Below are positions 16,068 through 25,285 of a DNA stretch of 64,000 nucleotides, piece by piece. The DNA lies in contig NZ_QOVF01000009.1 of the NCBI RefSeq assembly GCF_008365385.1, positions 22,327-86,326 of the forward strand. Direction: 5' to 3'. This DNA is from Halopseudomonas laoshanensis (GTDB lineage: Bacteria > Pseudomonadota > Gammaproteobacteria > Pseudomonadales > Pseudomonadaceae). Position numbers and translations under genes: made by a program. The first letter of the stretch is position 1, and each line of letters begins with the position of its first letter. The notes beneath the pieces are model-generated. The model was not told where the DNA came from and searched no databases. It saw nothing but the letters and a program-made list of their open reading frames with translations.

Positions 16068-17213
16068 ATGGCTGAGGCAAGCAGGTATCGAATATGTTCG
16101 CGCTGTATTATGGATACCAGTGATCCAAATATTTCTTTTGATTCAAAGGGGCTTTGCGATTACTGCCAGAATTTCGACAGCCAAATCAAGCCCAACTGGG
16201 ATACCGGTACCCAAGGCCGTACTGAGCTCTTAGCTTTGGCTGACCGAATCAAGGAACAGGGGAAGGGTAAAGACTTCGACTGCATTATCGGCCTTAGCGG
16301 GGGGCTTGATAGTTCTTACGCAGCATATGTCGCGAAGGAAAAGATGGGCTTACGCCCATTGCTATTCCATGTAGACGCTGGTTGGAACACTGATCAGGCG
16401 GTCGGGAATATTGAGAAGCTCGTCGATGGGCTTGGTCTCGATTTGTACACCGACGTGATCAACTGGCAGGAGATGAAAGACTTGCAGCTCTCGTTCTTGC
16501 GTTCGCAAATCCCGGATCAGGACTTGCCACAAGACGCAGCCTTTTTTTCAGGGCTTTATAAGTTTGCGCGCAAGAATAGCATCAAATACATAATTACGGG
16601 CGCAAACTATTCTACCGAGTGCTGTAGAGAGCCGGAGGAATGGGGAGGCTATCCAGGAATCGACAAGTCGCTTTTTAATGACATCCATAAGAAGTATGGG
16701 GCTCGGAGTCTCAACAGCTTCCCTCTGATAGACATTCTTACCTACAAGATCTTTTATCAGAAAGTCATTGGCATGACTATCGCAAAGCCGCTGAATCTTG
16801 TGCCTTATATAAAATCTGAAGCGGAAAAAGAGCTGAACGACCTCTTTGGGTGGGAAAAATTCCAGCACAAACATCATGAATCACGCTTCACGAGATTTTA
16901 TGAAGATTACTGGATGCCTAAAAAGTTCGGCTACCACAAGCGCAGGGCGCATTTCTCAAGTCTCATTATGACCGGCCAGATGACACGCGACGCCGCACTC
17001 GAGCGCTTAGCTACTCCTGAGATGGACGAGCACTTTTTGTCACAAGAGTTTGAATACGTAGCTAATAAATTGGACCTCACCGTCGCCGAATTGCAAAAAA
17101 TATTTGACGGTGAGAACAAAACATATCGCGATTACAGAAACAAGCGTTGGCTGATCGGCCTTGGTGCGAATGTGCTTAGTAAGCTTGGGCTTGAGCGAAG
17201 GTTGTTCAGATGA
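16068..17213 (+). CDS. wbuX: N-acetyl sugar amidotransferase WbuX (WbpG family)
   Basis: PP-loop ATP-dependent enzyme that uses ammonia delivered by the HisH/HisF-like pair to convert a sugar N-acetyl to an acetamidino group. 381 aa. Two CxxC pairs near the N-terminus (RICSRCIMDTSD, GLCDYCQNF) probably bind zinc. The PP-loop is IIGLSGGLDSSYAAYVA around residues 71-87. Other family segments: LLFHVDAGWN, ITGANYSTECCREPEEWGG, HKYGARSLNSFPL-type. Start at ATG 16068 after GGGAGCG. Its 3' end overlaps wbuY by ATGA. The order wbuX-wbuY-wbuZ-fnlA-fnlB-fnlC-wbuB matches loci known to make L-FucNAm (e.g. E. coli O145). Confidence 0.93.
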   Translation: MAEASRYRICSRCIMDTSDPNISFDSKGLCDYCQNFDSQIKPNWDTGTQGRTELLALADRIKEQGKGKDFDCIIGLSGGLDSSYAAYVAKEKMGLRPLLFHVDAGWNTDQAVGNIEKLVDGLGLDLYTDVINWQEMKDLQLSFLRSQIPDQDLPQDAAFFSGLYKFARKNSIKYIITGANYSTECCREPEEWGGYPGIDKSLFNDIHKKYGARSLNSFPLIDILTYKIFYQKVIGMTIAKPLNLVPYIKSEAEKELNDLFGWEKFQHKHHESRFTRFYEDYWMPKKFGYHKRRAHFSSLIMTGQMTRDAALERLATPEMDEHFLSQEFEYVANKLDLTVAELQKIFDGENKTYRDYRNKRWLIGLGANVLSKLGLERRLFR

Positions 17214-17824
17214 TTCATATTGTCGATTACGGACTTGGTAACACCCAAGCCTTTGTCACTATGTATAGACGGCTGGGAGTTACGACCAAACGTGCCCAGA
17301 ATGCTGAGGACCTGCGAGGCGCTACTAAATTAATTCTTCCCGGCGTTGGGGCGTTTGACTACGCGATGGAATTGTTGAATGCATCAGGTATGAGAGGGGT
17401 ACTGGAAGAGCTTGTCGTCAAAGACGGTGTTCCTGTGTTGGGTATTTGCGTGGGCATGCAAATGCTCGCAGATCTTAGCGAAGAGGGGACGGCGCCGGGA
17501 CTGGGATGGGTGCCCGCACACGTTCGGGGGTTCGCCAGTAATTCCGCATCGGCCTCTTTGCCTATGCCGCATATGGGATGGAACGACGTAAAGCCTGCCC
17601 CGGGGTCGCCACTGTTTAAAGACTTTGATGCAGACGCGAGGTTCTATTTTTTGCACTCATTTTATTTTGATTGCCTCGAAAAGTCACATGTCTCAGCTCG
17701 TGCTGATTATGGTTTTAATTTCGATTGCGCGGTGCAAAACCGAAATGTGTATGGCGTTCAATTCCACCCGGAGAAGAGCCATCATTGGGGCGCCAACCTG
17801 CTAAAAAACTTTGCGGATATCTGA
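17210..17824 (+). CDS. wbuY: HisH-like glutamine amidotransferase WbuY
   Basis: Class I glutaminase paralogue of histidine-pathway HisH, 204 aa. It releases ammonia from glutamine for the amidination carried out by WbuX. Glutaminase triad visible: Cys in LGICVGMQML (about residue 81), His and Glu in GVQFHPEKSHHWG near the C-terminus. Also IVDYGLGNTQAF at the start, LPGVGAFDYAM and PHMGWNDV. The first codon overlaps the wbuX stop and wbuZ begins three bases after its stop, so the three subunits are made together. Not the housekeeping hisH, given the neighbours. Confidence 0.93.
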   Translation: MIHIVDYGLGNTQAFVTMYRRLGVTTKRAQNAEDLRGATKLILPGVGAFDYAMELLNASGMRGVLEELVVKDGVPVLGICVGMQMLADLSEEGTAPGLGWVPAHVRGFASNSASASLPMPHMGWNDVKPAPGSPLFKDFDADARFYFLHSFYFDCLEKSHVSARADYGFNFDCAVQNRNVYGVQFHPEKSHHWGANLLKNFADI

Positions 17825-17827
17825 CGT

Positions 17828-18625
17828 ATGTTGAGACCTCGAATTATCCCCTGTTTACTCGTACAGGACGGCGGATTGGTCAAGACCGTCGAGTTTAAAA
17901 ATCCGAAATATGTAGGGGACCCGATTAACGCGGTAAAAATCTTCAATGAGAAAGAAGCCGATGAGTTGGTTGTTTTAGACATAGATGCGACTGCCAAAGA
18001 TAAAGAGCCGGACTACCGCATGATAGCGAATTTGGCTTATGAGTGCCGTATGCCTCTTTGCTACGGAGGAGGCGTCAAAACAGCCGAGCAGGCAAAAAAA
18101 ATTATAGGCCTAGGCGTCGAGAAGGTCGCGATCAGTTCCGCTGCGGTGGAAGATCCGTCTTTGATCTCGCGTGTAGCTGACGAGGTGGGCCGCCAAAGTG
18201 TTGTGGTAATAATCGATGTGAAAAAGAAATCAGGGTTGTTTTCCAAAGGTTATGAAGTGTTTATTCGTAACGGGACACAGTCGCGGAAGGAGGAGCTCTT
18301 TGAGCTAGCTCTTCGAATGCAGGCAGCAGGGGCCGGTGAGATTGTGCTTAATTCTATTGATCGTGACGGCCAAATGAAAGGGTACGATCTTGAGTTGGCA
18401 ACAAAAATGCGTAAAGAGCTTAAAGTTCCGTTGACGGTACTGGGCGGCGCTGGCTCTCATGGGGATATTCAGCAGCTAATTGGGGAATGCGGCGTTGTTG
18501 GTTGCTCTGCGGGGAGTCTGTTTGTTTTCAAGGGACCGTACCGGGCGGTTTTGATTAATTATCCTAATCCGATCCAGCGTGATGAGATATGTCGTGCTGG
18601 GCTTCTTATTAATTCTCAGAGATGA
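17828..18625 (+). CDS. wbuZ: HisF-like glycosyl amidation protein WbuZ
   Basis: TIM-barrel HisF paralogue, 265 aa, that pairs with WbuY to channel ammonia to WbuX. Segments: RPRIIPCLLVQDGGLVKTVEFKNPKYVGDPINA, ADELVVLDIDATAK, MPLCYGGGVKTAEQAKKII, VEKVAISSAAVEDP, GEIVLNSIDRDGQMKGYDL and PLTVLGGAGSHGDIQQL. The family normally has about 250-265 residues. It is followed after nine bases by fnlA. The DID and NSIDRDG motifs resemble true HisF, but VQDGGLVKT and PKYVGDP are typical of the WbuZ/HisF2 branch. Confidence 0.93.
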   Translation: MLRPRIIPCLLVQDGGLVKTVEFKNPKYVGDPINAVKIFNEKEADELVVLDIDATAKDKEPDYRMIANLAYECRMPLCYGGGVKTAEQAKKIIGLGVEKVAISSAAVEDPSLISRVADEVGRQSVVVIIDVKKKSGLFSKGYEVFIRNGTQSRKEELFELALRMQAAGAGEIVLNSIDRDGQMKGYDLELATKMRKELKVPLTVLGGAGSHGDIQQLIGECGVVGCSAGSLFVFKGPYRAVLINYPNPIQRDEICRAGLLINSQR

Positions 18626-18634
18626 CCATCTAAA

Positions 18635-19669
18635 ATGTTTAGCAACAAAACCCTACTCATAACCGGCGGCACGGGCTCTTTTGGTAACGCTGTATTGAAG
18701 CGATTTCTGGATAGCGATATCTCAGAGATTCGCATATTCAGCCGAGACGAGAAAAAACAGGACGACATGCGCAAGCGATACGCCGACGCTAAGCTCAAGT
18801 TTTATATTGGGGATGTCCGAGATTATCAAGGTATCCTCAACGCAACCCGCGGTGTGGATTATATTTTCCACGCCGCAGCACTTAAACAAGTGCCATCGTG
18901 CGAGTTTCACCCCATGGAAGCGGTGAAGACCAATGTCCTCGGTACTGAAAATCTGCTAGAAGCTGCTATCCAAAACAGCGTAAAGCGTGTTGTGTGTCTC
19001 AGTACAGATAAGGCGGTTTATCCCATCAATGCTATGGGGATCTCCAAAGCGATGATGGAGAAAGTGATGGTCGCCAAATCACGGAATGTTGATCCCAACA
19101 AGACCGTCATTTGCGGCACGCGGTACGGTAATGTCATGGCGTCGAGGGGGTCCGTGATTCCGCTTTTCGTCGAGCAAATTCTCGCAGGGAAGGCTCTGAC
19201 GATCACTGATCCTAATATGACTCGGTTCATGATGACTCTAGCGGACGCAGTCGAATTGGTTCTCTATGCTTTTGAGCACGGTTCTAATGGAGATCTTTTC
19301 GTACAGAAAGCACCTGGAGCCACAGTCGCGACGTTGGCCAAAGCGCTAACAGAGATGCTAGGCAAGCCTGATCATCAGATCAACGTAATCGGTACTCGGC
19401 ATGGCGAGAAGCTCTTTGAAGCATTGCTCAGTCGGGAGGAAATGGCTTGCGCTCAAGATATGGGCGGTTATTACCGTATCCCACCGGATCTGCGTGACCT
19501 GAATTACGGAAAGTACATCGACCAGGGCGAGGAGAAGATTTCACATGCTGAGGACTATAATTCTCACAATACTGAGCGTCTTGATGTTGCCGGCATGCAA
19601 ATTTTGTTGAGAAAGCTGGAGTTCATTCGGGCATTAGAACGCGGTGAATACCTCAATTTGGAGGAGTAA
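18635..19669 (+). CDS. fnlA: UDP-GlcNAc 4,6-dehydratase/epimerase FnlA (WbjB)
   Basis: SDR enzyme that converts UDP-GlcNAc to the 4-keto-6-deoxy L-arabino intermediate and on to the L-talo epimer, first step of UDP-L-FucNAc synthesis. 344 aa. Rossmann motif LLITGGTGSFGNAVLKRFL at residues 7-25; IFSRDEKKQDDMRKRY; VDYIFHAAALKQVPSCEFHPMEA; LSTDKAVYPINAMGISKAMMEKVM (an M replaces the usual active-site Tyr, as in the FlaA1/PseB/WbjB group); RYGNVMASRGSVIPLF. The L-arabino intermediate is also the PseC substrate, so this enzyme may supply both branches in the absence of pseB. Confidence 0.94.
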   Translation: MFSNKTLLITGGTGSFGNAVLKRFLDSDISEIRIFSRDEKKQDDMRKRYADAKLKFYIGDVRDYQGILNATRGVDYIFHAAALKQVPSCEFHPMEAVKTNVLGTENLLEAAIQNSVKRVVCLSTDKAVYPINAMGISKAMMEKVMVAKSRNVDPNKTVICGTRYGNVMASRGSVIPLFVEQILAGKALTITDPNMTRFMMTLADAVELVLYAFEHGSNGDLFVQKAPGATVATLAKALTEMLGKPDHQINVIGTRHGEKLFEALLSREEMACAQDMGGYYRIPPDLRDLNYGKYIDQGEEKISHAEDYNSHNTERLDVAGMQILLRKLEFIRALERGEYLNLEE

Positions 19670-19672
19670 CCC

Positions 19673-20809
19673 ATGCGTGTATTGATAACCGGAGCTAATG
19701 GGTTCATCGGCAAGAATCTGCAAATGCGCTTGCGGGAGCGCGACGGATTCGAGGTCGTTATGTTCACTCGAGAGCATAGCGCCGCAGAATTGCCGAGTCT
19801 GCTTATGGAGGTAGATTGGGTGTTTCATCTCGCGGGGGTTAATCGCCCGCAAGACCCCGCCGAATTTGTTAGTGGCAACGTCGGGCTCACGCAATTTTTA
19901 TGTGAGGCGCTGAAAGAGGCTGGACGGAGTATTCCAGTGGTCTACACCTCATCTATCCAGGCGGAGCAAGATAATGATTATGGTACTAGTAAGCGCGACG
20001 CCGAACAGGCACTACTCGAGCTAGCTGATTCCGGGACGTGCCCGGTGTACATCTACCGACTGCCTAATGTCTTTGGAAAATGGGCACGCCCCGACTACAA
20101 TTCGGCAGTAGCCACTTTCTGCCACAATATTGCCCGAGATATCCCGGTGCATGTTAACGACGCTAGCGCGCCGATGCGATTGGTGTATATCGATGACGTC
20201 ATTGCTAGCTTTGACCGTTTATTGGACTCGCAAACGACCACGGGGCCTTTTGTAGTAGTTGAACCCGTTTATAACATATCTGTGGGCGAGCTTGCCGATC
20301 AGTTGAAACGGTTCAAGGCTACTCGGGAGCATCTCGTTACCGAAGCGGTTGGTACAGGACTTACACGAGCGCTTTACTCCACGTATGTGAGTTATCTCCC
20401 TCCCGAGCTGTTTACCTATACGGTACCGCAGCACGGCGATGAGCGGGGCGTATTCGTTGAGATGCTCAAGACACCGGATGCCGGGCAGTTTTCGTTTTTC
20501 ACGGCCCATTCCGGCACCACTCGCGGTGGCCATTATCATCACTCGAAAACTGAAAAGTTTTTGGTGATAAAAGGTGAGGCATGCTTCCATTTCCGCCACA
20601 TGCTCACCGGCGAATATCACGAGTTGCGGACCTCCGGGACCAAACCTGAGATTGTCGAGACAGTGCCCGGTTGGACCCATGACATAACCAATGAGGGCAA
20701 AGATGAGCTTGTTTGCATGCTCTGGGCAAATGAAATTTATGATCGCCAAAACCCGGACACTTTTGCTTGTCCCGTTGGAACTGCAGAAGAAGCCGGCCAT
20801 CAAAGTTAA
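19673..20809 (+). CDS. fnlB: UDP-2-acetamido-2,6-dideoxy-L-talose synthesis reductase FnlB (WbjC)
   Basis: Two-domain SDR/cupin protein, 378 aa, that epimerises and reduces the FnlA product to UDP-L-PneNAc. N-terminal Rossmann domain: MRVLITGANGFIGKNLQMRL, VDWVFHLAGVNRPQ, VVYTSSIQAE, active-site Y..K in NDYGTSKRDAEQALL. The C-terminal cupin spans about residues 255-370 (GVFVEMLKTPDAGQFSFFTAHSG, RGGHYHHSKTEKFLVIKGEACFHFR, PGWTHDITNEG). GGAGG lies directly upstream of the ATG and the gap to fnlA is three bases. Length and architecture match WbjC. Confidence 0.94.
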   Translation: MRVLITGANGFIGKNLQMRLRERDGFEVVMFTREHSAAELPSLLMEVDWVFHLAGVNRPQDPAEFVSGNVGLTQFLCEALKEAGRSIPVVYTSSIQAEQDNDYGTSKRDAEQALLELADSGTCPVYIYRLPNVFGKWARPDYNSAVATFCHNIARDIPVHVNDASAPMRLVYIDDVIASFDRLLDSQTTTGPFVVVEPVYNISVGELADQLKRFKATREHLVTEAVGTGLTRALYSTYVSYLPPELFTYTVPQHGDERGVFVEMLKTPDAGQFSFFTAHSGTTRGGHYHHSKTEKFLVIKGEACFHFRHMLTGEYHELRTSGTKPEIVETVPGWTHDITNEGKDELVCMLWANEIYDRQNPDTFACPVGTAEEAGHQS

Positions 20810-20821
20810 CTGGATACATGT

Positions 20822-21952
20822 ATGAATAAAATGAAAGTTATGACGGTGGTCGGGACGCGGCCGGAGATAATCCGCCTGTCTCGTGTGATGGCCAAGCTGG
20901 ATGAGTATTGTGAACATATTCTAGTTCACACCGGGCAGAACTACGATTTTGAGCTGAACGAGATCTTTTTTCAGGATCTCAATATCCGCAAGCCGGATTA
21001 CTTTCTCAGCGCAGCCGGCTCCACCGGGGCTGAGACCATAGGCAATGTCATTATTGCGGTTGATAAAGTGTTGGCGGAGGTTAAGCCGGACGCTCTATTG
21101 ATACTTGGCGACACAAACAGTTGCATGGCGGTTATCCCAGCTAAACGCCGCAGAATTCCTACCTTTCACATGGAGGCTGGTAACCGCTGCTTTGACATGC
21201 GGGTGCCAGAAGAGATCAACCGCCGTATCGTTGATCACACTGCGGACATCAATCTCACTTATAGCACCATCGCTCGTGACTACTTGCTGCGAGAAGGTTT
21301 GCCGCCGGACCGAGTTATAAAGACAGGCAGCCCGATGTTTGAGGTGCTTACGCATTTCCGTTCTGGTATTGATGCTTCTGATGTACTTGAACGGCTAGGG
21401 CTGGAGGCTGGGCAGTTTTTCGTGGTGAGCGCACACCGTGAAGAAAACGTTGATTCGGATAGAAACTTCCTTTCTCTCGTCGAGACACTCAACGCTATTG
21501 CGGAGCAATACGGCCATCCCGTGATCGTATCTACCCACCCCAGAACCCAGAAGCGGGTCGATGCGATGGGTGTCGAATTTCACGAAAACATCAGGCTTCT
21601 GAAACCGCTAGGTTTCAAGGACTACAATAAACTGCAGTTGTGTGCCAAGGCAGTGCTGTCTGATAGCGGTACGATCAATGAAGAGGCGTCCATTCTCAAT
21701 TTTCCTGCGCTCAATATTCGCGAAGCGCATGAGCGTCCCGAAGGCATGGAAGAGGCTGCTGCCATGATGGTCGGATTGGGAAAGGAGCGGGTATTGCAGG
21801 GTCTTGCCATTCTGGAAAACCAAGGACGAGGTGATGAGAGGACGCTGCGTTTAGTGGCCGACTATAGCATGCCCAATGTTGCCGAGAAGGTTGTTCGCAT
21901 CCTCCACAGTTATCGGGATTACGTAATGCAGACTGTTTGGAAAACTTATTAA
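20822..21952 (+). CDS. fnlC: UDP-L-FucNAc 2-epimerase FnlC (WbjD)
   Basis: Non-hydrolysing 2-epimerase of the WecB family, 376 aa, forming UDP-L-FucNAc from the FnlB product. Segments: MKVMTVVGTRPEIIRLSRVM, ILVHTGQNYDFELNEIFF, LLILGDTNSCMAVIPAKRRRIPTFHMEAGNRCFDMRVPEEINRRIVDHTADI, VVSAHREENVD, VLSDSGTINEEASIL. The FHMEAGNRCFD and HREENVD motifs are those of the UDP-GlcNAc 2-epimerase fold. An ATG three codons in (20831) could also serve. It completes the fnlABC set. Confidence 0.94.
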   Translation: MNKMKVMTVVGTRPEIIRLSRVMAKLDEYCEHILVHTGQNYDFELNEIFFQDLNIRKPDYFLSAAGSTGAETIGNVIIAVDKVLAEVKPDALLILGDTNSCMAVIPAKRRRIPTFHMEAGNRCFDMRVPEEINRRIVDHTADINLTYSTIARDYLLREGLPPDRVIKTGSPMFEVLTHFRSGIDASDVLERLGLEAGQFFVVSAHREENVDSDRNFLSLVETLNAIAEQYGHPVIVSTHPRTQKRVDAMGVEFHENIRLLKPLGFKDYNKLQLCAKAVLSDSGTINEEASILNFPALNIREAHERPEGMEEAAAMMVGLGKERVLQGLAILENQGRGDERTLRLVADYSMPNVAEKVVRILHSYRDYVMQTVWKTY

Positions 21953-22007
21953 GTAAGAGTTTTCCGCACGACGTTTTGCATATTTATAGTGATCTCGAGG
22001 GAATTTG

Positions 22008-23255
22008 ATGATCGACAAGCCGCTTAGTATTCTGATTTTGACTCAATATTTTTGGCCAGAGAATATGCGGATCAATGATCTGGTTGAAGGGATGGTGGGC
22101 AAAGGTCATGAGGTGACGGTGCTCACCGGAGTACCGAACTATCCTGAAGGCAAGACGTTTCCTGATTTTGTGGCGAACCCTGGTAACTTCGCAGAATATT
22201 CGGGCGCGCGGGTTTTCCGCGTTCCGTTGATCCCCCGCGGATCGAGGAGTCTCACACTCGCGCTCAACTATCTTTCGTTCTTTGTCAGCGCATCTACAAT
22301 TGGTGCTTACAAGCTGCGTGGCCAAAAGTTCGATGCAGTATTTGTCTACGCAGTGTCTCCTATCCTTGCCGCTATTCCTGCGCTGGTAATCGGAAAGCTG
22401 AAGAAAGCGCCGACTTATGTGTGGGTTCTTGACCTATGGCCTGAAACTCTTAGCGCTGTGGGTGTGGTAAAGAGTAAAAAGGCTTTGGCTTGGGTCGGCA
22501 GGGTGGTGTCCTGGATATATAACAGAACAGACTACATATTGGTGCAGTCTCAAGGTTTTGTTGAAAGCGTCAAGGTGTACTCTACCCGTGAAATTCCACC
22601 GGAGCGCATCGTTTATCTTCCAAGCTGGGCCGAAGATGATTTTTCAGCGGAGGGGGGAACAGTCTCCGCCTTGGTGCAGCCAGATGCTGATGTTTTTACA
22701 ATCGTTTTCGCCGGCAATATCGGGGAGGCGCAGGATTTCCCCGCCATCCTGCGAGCTGCAGAAGCGCTCGTCGGTGAGCTACCGGTTCGGTGGGTCATAG
22801 TTGGAGATGGGCGGGCATACTCCTGGGTGAAGGAAATCGTTGCCCATCGAAAAATGGATAACGTTTTACTTCTTGGTCGACATCCTTTGGAAAAAATGCC
22901 CCCATTGTTTGCGGTGGCTGATGCGCTTCTCGTGTCGTTACGGACTAATGACGTTTTTGCCAAGACCATACCTGGAAAGGTTCAAGCTTACCTTGCTTCA
23001 GGTAGGCCTGTAATAGCGATGATCGATGGCGAGGCGGCGCGTGTTATTGAAGAAGCCGGTGCGGGGATGGTTTGCGAGTCAGGCGACGCAGATGGACTGG
23101 CGGGGATAGTCAGGAAAATGTATCGGCTTTCACCGGATGATCGTGAACAAATGGGTGTGGCTGGGCGAAAGTATTATCTTGAATCGTTCTCTAAAGACAT
23201 TCTGTTTGACCGCTTGGAGACGCTCTTTAAAAACGGCAGCTTGAGAAGATCATGA
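22008..23255 (+). CDS. wbuB: L-FucNAc-type glycosyltransferase WbuB (WbjE-like), GT4 family
   Basis: GT-B glycosyltransferase, 415 aa, the expected transferase for the L-FucNAc/L-FucNAm residue. N-terminal acceptor half: LSILILTQYFWPENMRINDLVEGM, GHEVTVLTGVPNYPEGK, APTYVWVLDLWPETLSAVG. C-terminal donor half: FTIVFAGNIGEAQDFPAIL, RWVIVGDGRAYSWVKEIV, VLLLGRHPLEKMPPLFAVADALLVSL, PGKVQAYLASGRPVIAMIDGEAARVIEEAGAG. The ATG at 22008 has GAGGGA five bases upstream. Its stop overlaps the next start (ATGA). Same relative position as wbuB in L-FucNAm loci. Confidence 0.92.
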   Translation: MIDKPLSILILTQYFWPENMRINDLVEGMVGKGHEVTVLTGVPNYPEGKTFPDFVANPGNFAEYSGARVFRVPLIPRGSRSLTLALNYLSFFVSASTIGAYKLRGQKFDAVFVYAVSPILAAIPALVIGKLKKAPTYVWVLDLWPETLSAVGVVKSKKALAWVGRVVSWIYNRTDYILVQSQGFVESVKVYSTREIPPERIVYLPSWAEDDFSAEGGTVSALVQPDADVFTIVFAGNIGEAQDFPAILRAAEALVGELPVRWVIVGDGRAYSWVKEIVAHRKMDNVLLLGRHPLEKMPPLFAVADALLVSLRTNDVFAKTIPGKVQAYLASGRPVIAMIDGEAARVIEEAGAGMVCESGDADGLAGIVRKMYRLSPDDREQMGVAGRKYYLESFSKDILFDRLETLFKNGSLRRS

Positions 23256-24208
23256 GCAGAATACTATTGACTGGTTCGACGGGGTTTGTGGGCAGCGCGC
23301 TATTAAAGCGGCTGCTGGAGGACAAGCATGAAATGGTTCTGGCTGTCAGAAGGCCGCCTGGAGGTTGTGACCCTCGAGCAACGGTCCGAGTAATTCCAGG
23401 CCTGGCTGCAGATACGGATTGGTCCGAATCGTTGTCGGAAGTTGGAGTAGTTATCCATAGTGCTGCGCGTGTGCATGTTATGGATGAAACTGCAGCGGAC
23501 CCCTTGTCTGAGTTCCGGAGAGCTAACGTGGAGGGCACCGTAGCGCTGGCGCGCCAGGCGGCCGCTGCTGGGGTTGAGCGTTTCATATTTATCAGCTCGA
23601 TCAAGGTCAATGGCGAAGGGACCGCGTTGGGCAAACCCTATACCACTTTGGATACGCCCGAGCCGCTTGATCCATACGGAATATCCAAATTTGAGGCCGA
23701 GGAAGCTCTAAAGGCCTTGGCGGCCGAGACCGCAATGGAGGTCGTGATCATTCGCCCCGTCCTTGTTTATGGACCGGGAGTAAAAGCGAATTTCCAAAGC
23801 ATGATGAGCTGGATGAATAAGGGCGTTCCCCTGCCTTTCGGAGCAATCCGTAACAAGCGCAGTATGGTAGCGCTGGATAACCTGGTTGATCTGATTGTCA
23901 TCTGCATCAACCATCCAGCAGCAGCCAACCAGATCTTCCTGGCCAGCGACGGGGAGGATCTCTCGACCACAGAGTTGCTTAAGCGCACGGCGCATGCTCT
24001 TAGGAAGCCGGCCAGATTGGTGCCGGTACCATCAGGTCTGTTGGAGTCTGCGGCGAGTGTTCTGGGTAAAAGATCCGTAGCTCAACGGCTCTGCGGATCA
24101 ATGCAGGTGGATATACAGCATACGTGTGACACGCTCGATTGGAAGCCCCCGGTGTCGGTGGATGATGCTTTAAAAAAGACGGCGGATGCATTTCTCGCCC
24201 GTCGTTAA
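23252..24208 (+). CDS. wbpV: UDP-4-keto-sugar reductase, WbpV/WbpK-like SDR
   Basis: Extended SDR, 318 aa, predicted to reduce the C4 keto group of the WbpM product to UDP-D-QuiNAc (or UDP-D-FucNAc), the initiating sugar for WbpL. Rossmann motif ILLTGSTGFVGSALLKRLL; VVIHSAARVHVMDETAADPL; IFISSIKVNGEGT; active site YGISKFEAEEAL; IIRPVLVYGPGVKANF. It lies directly before wbpL, and wbpM is further downstream, as in Pseudomonas O-antigen loci. Sequence alone cannot tell WbpV (QuiNAc) from WbpK (FucNAc). Confidence 0.85.
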   Translation: MSRILLTGSTGFVGSALLKRLLEDKHEMVLAVRRPPGGCDPRATVRVIPGLAADTDWSESLSEVGVVIHSAARVHVMDETAADPLSEFRRANVEGTVALARQAAAAGVERFIFISSIKVNGEGTALGKPYTTLDTPEPLDPYGISKFEAEEALKALAAETAMEVVIIRPVLVYGPGVKANFQSMMSWMNKGVPLPFGAIRNKRSMVALDNLVDLIVICINHPAAANQIFLASDGEDLSTTELLKRTAHALRKPARLVPVPSGLLESAASVLGKRSVAQRLCGSMQVDIQHTCDTLDWKPPVSVDDALKKTADAFLARR

Positions 24209-24265
24209 ACTAGCCGAACTGGATTCCCGTTGTCGCGGGATTACAAAATGCTGTAAGGGGATTGT

Positions 24266-25285
24266 ATGTTGTTGTTCCTTTTGGTCTTGGCTGTCGCCGG
24301 GATTTCGTGGTTTCTTACTTTTACCCTTCGCCGTTACGCTTTGACGAATAGCCTGATTGATATTCCCAACGCCCGCAGCTCTCATTCAATCCCAACACCC
24401 CGCGGGGGAGGCGTGGCCATCGTGATGGTGTTTCTTGGTGTGCTGGTGGTTATGCCGCTTCTTTTTGGGCTTCCTTGGGCTTGGATGATCGCTCTGGGCG
24501 GTAGTGGGTTGCTAATTGCGATGGTAGGCTTTCTGGATGACCATGGGCATATTGCAGCCCGTTGGCGGTTAATCGCGCATTTTAGCGCCGCGCTGTGGGC
24601 GCTATTCTGGCTGGAAGGTTCTTTGGTTTTGCAGTTGGCCGGTCTTTCCATCGACATCGTTTGGGTTGTGTATGCGTTAGCTGCATTCTTTCTGGTGTGG
24701 TTGCTCAACCTTTATAACTTTATGGATGGAATTGATGGGTTAGCGAGTATTCAGGCCATTACCACCTGCTTGGGCGGAGCGTTGATTTACTGGCTGTTGG
24801 GTCACACCGAGCAGATAACGATGTTGCTCGTTCTTGCCGCAGCTGTTGCCGGTTTTCTGTACTGGAATTTTCCGCCGGCACGTATATTTATGGGAGACGC
24901 GGGCAGTGGCTTTCTAGGTTTGGTCTTGGGCTTGTTTACCGTCACCGCAACCATGGTTGAGCCGCAGCTGCTATGGAGTTGGTTGATCCTGCTAGGCGTT
25001 TTCATTCTTGACGCCACCTGGACGTTGTTTCGCCGTTTGGCACGTGGCGACAAGATTTACGAAGCGCACCGCAGCCATGCATACCAATACGCTTCGCGAC
25101 ACTATGGTGCTCATCTGCCGGTAACCTTGGCCGTGCTGGCTATTAATATCGTATGGCTACTGCCTTGGGCTTGTGCCGTTGCATTAGGTTACGTCGATGG
25201 TCTGCTTGGTTTGGTTATTGCCTATGTGCCGTTAGCCGTACTGGCCGTCCGTTTCAAAGCAGGCGCGTTGGAGGTGGCCGCGTGA
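24266..25285 (+). CDS. wbpL: WbpL-like undecaprenyl-phosphate N-acetylhexosamine-1-P transferase
   Basis: Polyisoprenyl-phosphate sugar-1-phosphate transferase (MraY/WecA superfamily), 339 aa with about eleven membrane helices, which starts the lipid-linked O unit. Conserved loops: SLIDIPNARSSHSIPTPRGGGVAIV, MVGFLDDHGHIAARWRL, NLYNFMDGIDGLASIQA, RIFMGDAGSGFLGLVLG and the cytoplasmic His loop YEAHRSHAYQYA. AAGGGG lies five bases before the ATG. It overlaps the next gene by four bases. Confidence 0.94.
   Translation: MLLFLLVLAVAGISWFLTFTLRRYALTNSLIDIPNARSSHSIPTPRGGGVAIVMVFLGVLVVMPLLFGLPWAWMIALGGSGLLIAMVGFLDDHGHIAARWRLIAHFSAALWALFWLEGSLVLQLAGLSIDIVWVVYALAAFFLVWLLNLYNFMDGIDGLASIQAITTCLGGALIYWLLGHTEQITMLLVLAAAVAGFLYWNFPPARIFMGDAGSGFLGLVLGLFTVTATMVEPQLLWSWLILLGVFILDATWTLFRRLARGDKIYEAHRSHAYQYASRHYGAHLPVTLAVLAINIVWLLPWACAVALGYVDGLLGLVIAYVPLAVLAVRFKAGALEVAA

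Noticed and set aside
20219..20917. 232-aa minus-strand frame opposite fnlB/fnlC
   Set aside because: It is antisense to well-supported genes in shadow frame with no recognisable family or ribosome site.
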